This document shows positions 61,175 to 64,000 of a DNA stretch of 64,000 nucleotides, one piece after another. The translations under genes and the position numbers were made by a program. Source of the DNA: Ardenticatenales bacterium (GTDB lineage Bacteria; Chloroflexota; Anaerolineae; Ardenticatenales; Ardenticatenaceae); NCBI GenBank assembly GCA_020634795.1, contig JACKAZ010000008.1:124001-188000 (forward strand), written 5' to 3'. Position 1 is the first letter of the stretch; each line of letters opens with the position of its first letter. The notes under the pieces were generated by a model, which was not told the origin of the DNA, did no database searches, and saw only the letters and a list, made by a program, of their open reading frames with translations.

Positions 61175-62356
61175 CTACACCGATGGCGCGCGTTCACCCG
61201 CGTAGCCGGTCAGCTCCACGTAGCCATAGCCGCTGACGGCCCCGCCCGGCGCGCTGCCACTGACCCGCACCGCCCCTTCCCAATAGGTGGTGCTGAGGCG
61301 CAGTTCCTGGTCGGCGATGAGCGGTTCAATCGTCAGGTCGATCGCTTCCGAGGGGATGCGCAGCCGCCACGCGGCGGGGTAATCGCCGCCGCTGGCCGCG
61401 CTCTGCCAGCGGGAAAGGACCTCGAGTTGCACCTCGTCCAAGGTCAACGGACGTACGGTGCCATCTTCCAGGATCAGGGAGCCGCTGGAGGCCGGCTCAA
61501 GGCTGCCATCCTCGTTCCGAATCTGGAAGTACATCAGCTCCCGTCCATCCGAAAGCTGCAACGAGAACCAATCCCAGCCCACCGCCCGATCGGACAGGGA
61601 AGAGGTGCCGTACTCATGATCCTTCCACGAGTTGCCCATCACTAGAAACGATTCGTCGCCGACGGTGATCGTGCCCTCTGTGGCGAGCCGTGTTTGGGAA
61701 TAGTAGTAGCTGGCGTTGCCCGGTTCGTTGCTTTTGGGGGAAAGGCCGTTGTCGCCATGGCGTACGGGGGCCTTAGTCGCTTCCAGCGTAAAGTCGATGG
61801 TCACCTCATCCGTGGCTGCGCTCATCTGGTAACGGTCCTCCCCGACTTCGCGCACCTGCCAATCATCGAGCCACGCCGCGTAGGGCGTGGCTGTCGCCCC
61901 CGCGGCCCCACCGCCATCCCGCTGGAAGCGTTCGTCGGCGTAGAACGCGGCATTTTCCACGTCCGTCAGCGCAAAATGGGCCATGTAGAGGCTTTGGGTG
62001 GCGAAGTCGGAACGCCGTTCGGCGACATCGGCCCGCAGCGAGCGACGGAAGATGGTGAACTGGTAGCCAAAACGTCGTCCTTCGGCGGTCGCGACGTTGC
62101 CGGTGTAATACCACCATTCGGTCTGATAATCGGGATGAGGGCCGAACGCATCCGGGAAAGTCATGCCGTTGGGGTCGGTGGCCCGTGCGAAGCCCACGCT
62201 GTTGGGGGCCTCGTCCAGCGGCGCAATCAGCGAGGCCGACGCCTCGTCCGGCGGCGAGGGGCGTTGCCACCAGACCACGCCGAGCGCTGCCACGGCAACG
62301 AGCAGTAGCGCCGCCAAGCGAGGGTTCAGCGATCTTCCAGCGATTGTCCTTAACAT
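61175..62356 (-). CDS. Secreted lipocalin-like AttH/CrtC-family protein (COG5621-type)
   Basis: 393 residues with an N-terminal membrane anchor or signal (LAALLLVAVAALGVVWW). AFGPHPDYQTEWWYYTGNVA, GRRFGYQFTIFRR and YMAHFALTDVENAAFYADER are the hallmark of the predicted secreted hydrolase/AttH group, related to CrtC carotenoid hydratases. SFLVMGNSWKDHEYGTSSLS and VGWDWFSLQLSDGRELMYFQ follow in the second lipocalin-like half. Enzymatic role not established; no carotenoid genes are near. Confidence 0.85.
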   Translation of the reverse strand: MLRTIAGRSLNPRLAALLLVAVAALGVVWWQRPSPPDEASASLIAPLDEAPNSVGFARATDPNGMTFPDAFGPHPDYQTEWWYYTGNVATAEGRRFGYQFTIFRRSLRADVAERRSDFATQSLYMAHFALTDVENAAFYADERFQRDGGGAAGATATPYAAWLDDWQVREVGEDRYQMSAATDEVTIDFTLEATKAPVRHGDNGLSPKSNEPGNASYYYSQTRLATEGTITVGDESFLVMGNSWKDHEYGTSSLSDRAVGWDWFSLQLSDGRELMYFQIRNEDGSLEPASSGSLILEDGTVRPLTLDEVQLEVLSRWQSAASGGDYPAAWRLRIPSEAIDLTIEPLIADQELRLSTTYWEGAVRVSGSAPGGAVSGYGYVELTGYAGERAPSV

Positions 62357-62403
62357 GTCTCTTTTCCTGTCATTATCTAGTACCGGCGGGCATCAATATA
62401 GCA

Positions 62404-62817
62404 CTGGTGGGTGGAGGAGCTGAGGAAGCTAGGGGAGCTGGCGGAGCTGGGGGGTTAGGAGGGTCGGCGAGGCAGAGGCGCTCGTTTTCAACGAATAGAG
62501 TCGGCACGGGCGGAATGGGCGCGGGGTAATCACGGTCAACCCCCATCAGCACGGAGCGTCCGCGTAGGCGGACGCGGGGCCAACGGCCTACGAGCGGGGA
62601 ATTCATTCCCCCGCTGGTGGGTGGTGGAGCTGAGGGAGCTAGCGGAGCTGGGGGGTTAGGAGGGTCGGCGAGGCATCTGCGCTCGTTTTCAACGATCAGA
62701 GTCGACACGTGCGGAATGGGCGCCGGGTAATCACGGTCAACCGACCTTAGAACGGCGCGTCCGCGTAGGCGGACACGGGGCCAACGGCCTACGAACGGGG
62801 AATTCATTCCCCCGCTG
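62404..62817. repeat. Two tandem copies of a 210-bp repeat with internal palindrome
   Basis: CTGGTGGGTGG begins at 62404 and at 62614. Each copy contains GGAGCTGAGG-type nonamer runs, GGGGGGTTAGGAGGGTCGGC, CTCGTTTTCAACGA and a REP-like palindrome (GCGTCCGCGTAGGCGGACGC at 62556-62575; one base changed at 62757-62776). Each then carries GGGGCCAACGGCCTACGA and GGGGAATTCATTCCCC. No gene is seen from 62357 to 63260 apart from these repeats and the promoter at 63154. Confidence 0.88.
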
Positions 62818-63153
62818 AAGCCACGAAATAGCCTTATGGCGACTTCCTCCCACATGTACTAGACCCCCTCCGCTCCCTTGTGCCTGCGTGGCGCGGTAGG
62901 GCTTTAGGCGTAGTCGTTGACCGTTTGAACCGTCAGCCGCCGCTCTTCTTATTCCGTCCAAGACGTGACCATCGGCTTTTTCGGTCGCACAACGCACCGA
63001 GTTTCGCGCCCGTTGACGATGTGAAAGCGAACGAATCAACTATTAAAATCTTAACGAAATGTTACGAGACGTGACAGGTTCTAACAAAAGAATTAAGAGT
63101 TTATTACAAGATTTGTGAGATATTAAGTGTCTCTTACAGCTTCCCAAAAACGG

Positions 63154-63182
63154 TTGACTTATTGCATTTGTCATATTACAGT
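63154..63182 (+). promoter_or_regulatory. Promoter of the DUF4397 gene (TTGACT-N17-TACAGT)
   Basis: TTGACT 63154-63159 and TACAGT 63177-63182 with a 17-base spacer, in an AT-rich stretch (63040-63180) about 80 bp before the start codon. Confidence 0.5.
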
Positions 63183-63260
63183 GAATACGTCGCGCCTCCT
63201 AATTGCATTCCCAACCCAGCGCCGCACTCTGTCAATTCGATTACTCAAAAGGAGAAGATT

Positions 63261-64000
63261 GTGAAAATCACGTCTGTCGTTCGCAGAAGTCGAGTCGCCC
63301 CTCTACTCACCGTCGCTCTGCTGTTCGCCTTCGTACTACTCCTCGCGCCGCGCGCCGCCTCGGCCGACAATCCGCTCGCCGCCAACGTGTGGGTCGCTCA
63401 CTTAGCCCCCTTTGCAGATACGCTGCCCGGCACGGCGGTCGATATCGACATCACTGCGGGCGGAAGCACCACCACGCTGAACAATGTGCAGTTCAAAGAT
63501 TCTACCGGCAACTACGTCGCGTTGCCGCCCGGTGACGTGGGCGTCACGATCACGCCGGTCGGCAGCACGACCCCCGTGATCGACGAAACGCTCAATGTGT
63601 CCGATAACACCGATTATACCGTGGCCGCGATCGGTGGCGCGAATGGCTGGCCGGTCGAACTGTTCCCCTTGGTGGATGACAACACCCCGCCCGCTGCGGG
63701 TGCGGCCAAGCTGCGTATCGGCCACTTGGCCCCCTTCGCGGCCACCTCCGCCGCGACCGAAGTGGACATTCGACTGCAAGATGGCTCCGTCATTCCTGGG
63801 CTGACCAATGTCCCGTACAAGGGTGTCTCCGGCTACCTTGAACTGCCTGCGGGGACGCTCGACGTGATCATCACGGCGCCGGGCGGCTCCCCCGTCTATC
63901 TGGATGTTCCGCCGCTGACGCTGGTGGGCAACACGGTGACCACCGTCTTCGCCATCGGTGATCTCGGCAACCAGCCGCTCGAAGTCTACGCGCTGGAAAC
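63261..64000 (+). CDS. Secreted DUF4397-domain protein (3' end beyond window)
   Basis: GTG 63261 follows AAGGAGAAG. The frame stays open to the window end (246 codons). Signal peptide (LLTVALLFAFVLLLAPRAAS then A), then a DUF4397 repeat: VWVAHLAPFADTLPGTAVDI with VALPPGDVGVTITPVGS, then a second: LRIGHLAPFAATSAATEVDI with LPAGTLDVIITAPGGSPVY. Two or more beta-sandwich repeats are typical of secreted proteins of this family. Function unknown; likely surface or extracellular. Confidence 0.85.
   Translation, partial: MKITSVVRRSRVAPLLTVALLFAFVLLLAPRAASADNPLAANVWVAHLAPFADTLPGTAVDIDITAGGSTTTLNNVQFKDSTGNYVALPPGDVGVTITPVGSTTPVIDETLNVSDNTDYTVAAIGGANGWPVELFPLVDDNTPPAAGAAKLRIGHLAPFAATSAATEVDIRLQDGSVIPGLTNVPYKGVSGYLELPAGTLDVIITAPGGSPVYLDVPPLTLVGNTVTTVFAIGDLGNQPLEVYALE

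Overview
The window is a GC-rich bacterial chromosome segment, most likely from a member of the Chloroflexota (Anaerolineae/Caldilineae/Ardenticatenia-like). This is inferred from the combination of a ba3-type oxidase with subunit IIa, a HoxEFUYH hydrogenase, a BTAD/NB-ARC/TPR regulator, CSLREA and DUF4397 surface proteins and PTPS-related membrane proteins. No rRNA or marker set is present to prove it. I found no tRNA, rRNA or CRISPR array.

Layout. 1-8.3 kb: end of a slipin gene, a secreted GH5 glycosidase, an arylsulfotransferase-like protein, two multi-membrane envelope proteins and a B12-binding-type radical SAM enzyme. 8.8-12.1 kb: an MFS transporter gene broken by a Type II restriction-modification cassette, with the transporter 3' end present on both sides. 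12.1-15.5 kb: ba3-type cytochrome oxidase operon (unknown membrane protein, subunit IIa, subunit II fused to cytochrome c, subunit I). 15.7-18.2 kb: three-gene envelope/stress operon (coiled-coil membrane protein, holin-X-like, DUF3618). 18.4-22.9 kb: atypical sulfatase, hsdR and NUDIX gene scraps, an IS256-family element and a DUF3800 gene. 23.4-25.7 kb: lipoprotein with two LAS-peptidase-like domains and an unknown membrane protein. 25.7-36.3 kb: complete minus-strand hydrogenase locus, hoxEFUYH-hoxW-hypA-hypF-hypC-hypD-hypE, without hypB, behind a promoter carrying a CRP/FNR-superfamily-type palindrome. Divergent from it is clpC with a CIRCE operator (36.4-39.2 kb).

39.7-46.4 kb is an accessory region and the most unusual part. 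Two transcription units share an 84-bp upstream module and a 93-bp downstream module but carry different genes. One upstream module is the divergent promoter of an XRE/MmyB-type regulator. The first unit encodes a matrixin-type metalloprotease that was split by a TA-flanked miniature element, itself split by a 1.56-kb insertion sequence. Removing the outer insertion restores the protease frame exactly. The second unit is decayed by small indels.

46.4-64 kb returns to ordinary chromosome: Tat-exported glycosidase-like protein, APC permease fused to two universal-stress domains, leucine dehydrogenase, a thioesterase/gpsA pair, rsfS, ndk, a CSLREA surface protein, a 1091-residue BTAD/NB-ARC/TPR regulator, an AttH/CrtC-like secreted protein and the start of a DUF4397 protein. 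Intergenic DNA throughout carries short tandem heptamers (mainly ATGGTGC and relatives), nonamers and palindromic repeats.
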